64,000 nt of DNA from Butyrivibrio fibrisolvens (GTDB taxonomy: Bacteria; Bacillota; Clostridia; Lachnospirales; Lachnospiraceae), in NCBI RefSeq assembly GCF_037113525.1, contig NZ_CP146963.1:1364001-1428000 (forward strand). Direction: 5' to 3'. The notes beneath the pieces are model-generated. The model did no database searches, had not been told where the DNA came from, and was given only the letters and a program-made list of their open reading frames with translations. Made by a program: the position numbers and the translations under genes. Positions 63,044 to 64,000 of this stretch are shown piece after piece (the stretch's first letter is position 1; each line of letters starts with the position of its first letter).

Positions 63044-63127
63044 ACTCAAACTTCCCGGTTGTTTTGGGGAGACGGAATCTTCCTGCAACAACTATTATTT
63101 CCCCAAAACAACCGGGAAAGTTTGAGT
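63044..63127 (+). promoter_or_regulatory. 28-base-pair hairpin just upstream of ABC exporter start
   Basis: ACTCAAACTTCCCGGTTGTT and the next seven bases (63044-63070) pair with 63100-63127; only one base is bulged. The loop is 29 bases. It ends nine bases before the AGGAGG of the exporter gene and is followed by TTTTT (63131-63135), so it could act as a second terminator or control translation. Confidence 0.8.
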
Positions 63128-63148
63128 GAATTTTTGAGGAGGAAACTT

Positions 63149-64000
63149 ATGAAGACACTTAGAAGTTATGTGCGAGAGCACTGGTTGACATATTCAGTAG
63201 CAATCATCTTTATGCTGATCGCTATTGCACTTGATATGATGTTTCCTAAGGTTACGAAGCTTATAGTAAACGAAGTAATTATAGGACAGGATTTTTCGAG
63301 ATTTTATCTCTTTCTTGGAGCGATAGTACTAATCGGCGTTGGCCGAAGTGTTTTTGGATATTTTAAAGAATTCACATTTGACAGAAACTGCATCGCCATT
63401 GGAACTGAGATGCGTAAGGACCTGTTCAATCATATTCAGGGACTTTCACTTGACTACTTTGATGATGCCAACACTGGCGAACTCATGGCCAGAGTCAAGG
63501 ATGATATCGACAAGATCTACAACCTTGTCGGAATGGTTGCGATGAGAGGTATGGAAGTTACTCTTAACGCAGTACTGGTACTGTATTTCATGTTCTCAAT
63601 AAATGCAGTACTTACGATCCTTCCGCTGATCTTCATGATCATCTGCGGAGCCACAGCGATCTTTATGGAGAAAAAGCTTGACCTTATCTACGACGATATC
63701 AGTGAAGAGAATGCAAAGCTTACCACAATCGCTGAAGAGAACCTTGCAGGAGTAAGAACCGTTAAGGCTTTTGCCAGAGAAGAGTATGAGATAGAGAAGT
63801 TCAAAAAGCACAACGTTAAATATTATGAGTACAACATGAAAGAAGCTATGGCGCTTCTTAGATTCTATCCGGTTTTCCAGCTGGCAGGAACCCTTCTTCC
63901 TGTTGCTTGTGCGGTACTTGGCGGATTCTTTGTAATAAACGGCAAGATGGACCTTGGTGATCTTACAGCTTACATCATCTATAGCCGTAACTGCACATGG
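63149..64000 (+). CDS. ABC exporter half-transporter, N-terminal part (3' end outside window)
   Basis: The frame is open from the ATG at 63149 to the end of the window (284 codons) and holds the membrane domain of a type IV ABC exporter. About five helices are visible, with family features such as EMRKDLFNHIQGLSLDYFDD, TGELMARVKDDID, ENLAGVRTVKAFAREEYEIEKF and the short cytoplasmic loops between them. The NBD lies beyond the window. AGGAGG is six bases before the ATG. Upstream leader-peptide attenuation suggests a drug exporter induced by a ribosome-acting compound; the substrate is inferred only. Confidence 0.92.
   Translation, partial: MKTLRSYVREHWLTYSVAIIFMLIAIALDMMFPKVTKLIVNEVIIGQDFSRFYLFLGAIVLIGVGRSVFGYFKEFTFDRNCIAIGTEMRKDLFNHIQGLSLDYFDDANTGELMARVKDDIDKIYNLVGMVAMRGMEVTLNAVLVLYFMFSINAVLTILPLIFMIICGATAIFMEKKLDLIYDDISEENAKLTTIAEENLAGVRTVKAFAREEYEIEKFKKHNVKYYEYNMKEAMALLRFYPVFQLAGTLLPVACAVLGGFFVINGKMDLGDLTAYIIYSRNCTW

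Overview
The window looks like chromosome from a Gram-positive anaerobe of the class Clostridia, most likely a Lachnospiraceae species of the Butyrivibrio/Pseudobutyrivibrio kind. The reasons are an AT-leaning composition with strong AGGAGG-type ribosome sites, many lipobox-bearing binding proteins, zinc-ribbon membrane proteins, Sel1-repeat proteins, the DUF3737-MalY pair, a GlpP-controlled glycerol-3-phosphate operon and an AmiACDEF-type peptide transporter. This is inference from gene content; no rRNA or other taxonomic marker is present. I found no tRNA, rRNA, CRISPR array, transposase or prophage gene.

Layout. 1-5893: end of a type III pantothenate kinase, then two ABC exporter half-transporters whose degenerate and consensus ATP sites are complementary, separated by a YunG-like/Sel1 protein and an RsmH-like methyltransferase. 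5894-7407: a structured intergenic repeat region and a zinc-ribbon membrane protein. 7446-16296: a probable fructan-utilisation locus (LacI repressor facing an operator-rich promoter, two sugar permeases, a binding protein, a surface glycan-binding lipoprotein and a GH32-like lipoprotein). 16297-18464: three large branched inverted-repeat elements around a DUF3737 gene, followed by a MalY-type lyase. 19706-24578: a glycerol-3-phosphate operon with a terminator-bearing leader and its own GlpP antiterminator as last gene. 24704-27660: a TPR membrane protein and thiamine pyrophosphokinase.

27805-46872 is a mixed region: an NxGxx beta-helix protein, flotillin, a NUDIX ADP-ribose pyrophosphatase, zinc-ribbon and Sel1 membrane proteins, several small proteins, Rho with a long disordered insertion, a trypsin-like protease, a D-Ala-D-Ala carboxypeptidase overlapping a NADAR-family gene, and a CDF metal exporter. 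Two short paralogous RNAs with C-rich (anti-Shine-Dalgarno-like) loops are predicted on the minus strand, downstream of rho and of a CxxC protein gene.

47091-62461: phosphoglycerate mutase, then a peptide-use locus in which two M3 metallopeptidases flank an Ami-type oligopeptide ABC operon. This operon has three architectural oddities: the binding protein appears circularly permuted, one ATPase carries a long coiled-coil insertion, and the other ATPase ends in two predicted membrane helices. 62698-64000: a 34-codon leader peptide, a terminator with a matching antiterminator segment, a 28-bp hairpin and then the start of an ABC exporter, which together read as a ribosome-controlled attenuator like the one upstream of Bacillus subtilis bmrCD.

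The best candidates for something not previously described are the permuted peptide-binding protein and its remodelled ATPases (51124-59223), the leader-peptide attenuator (62698-63148), the C-rich-loop RNA pair (34765-34855 and 38700-38786), and the branched inverted-repeat family (16397-18432).
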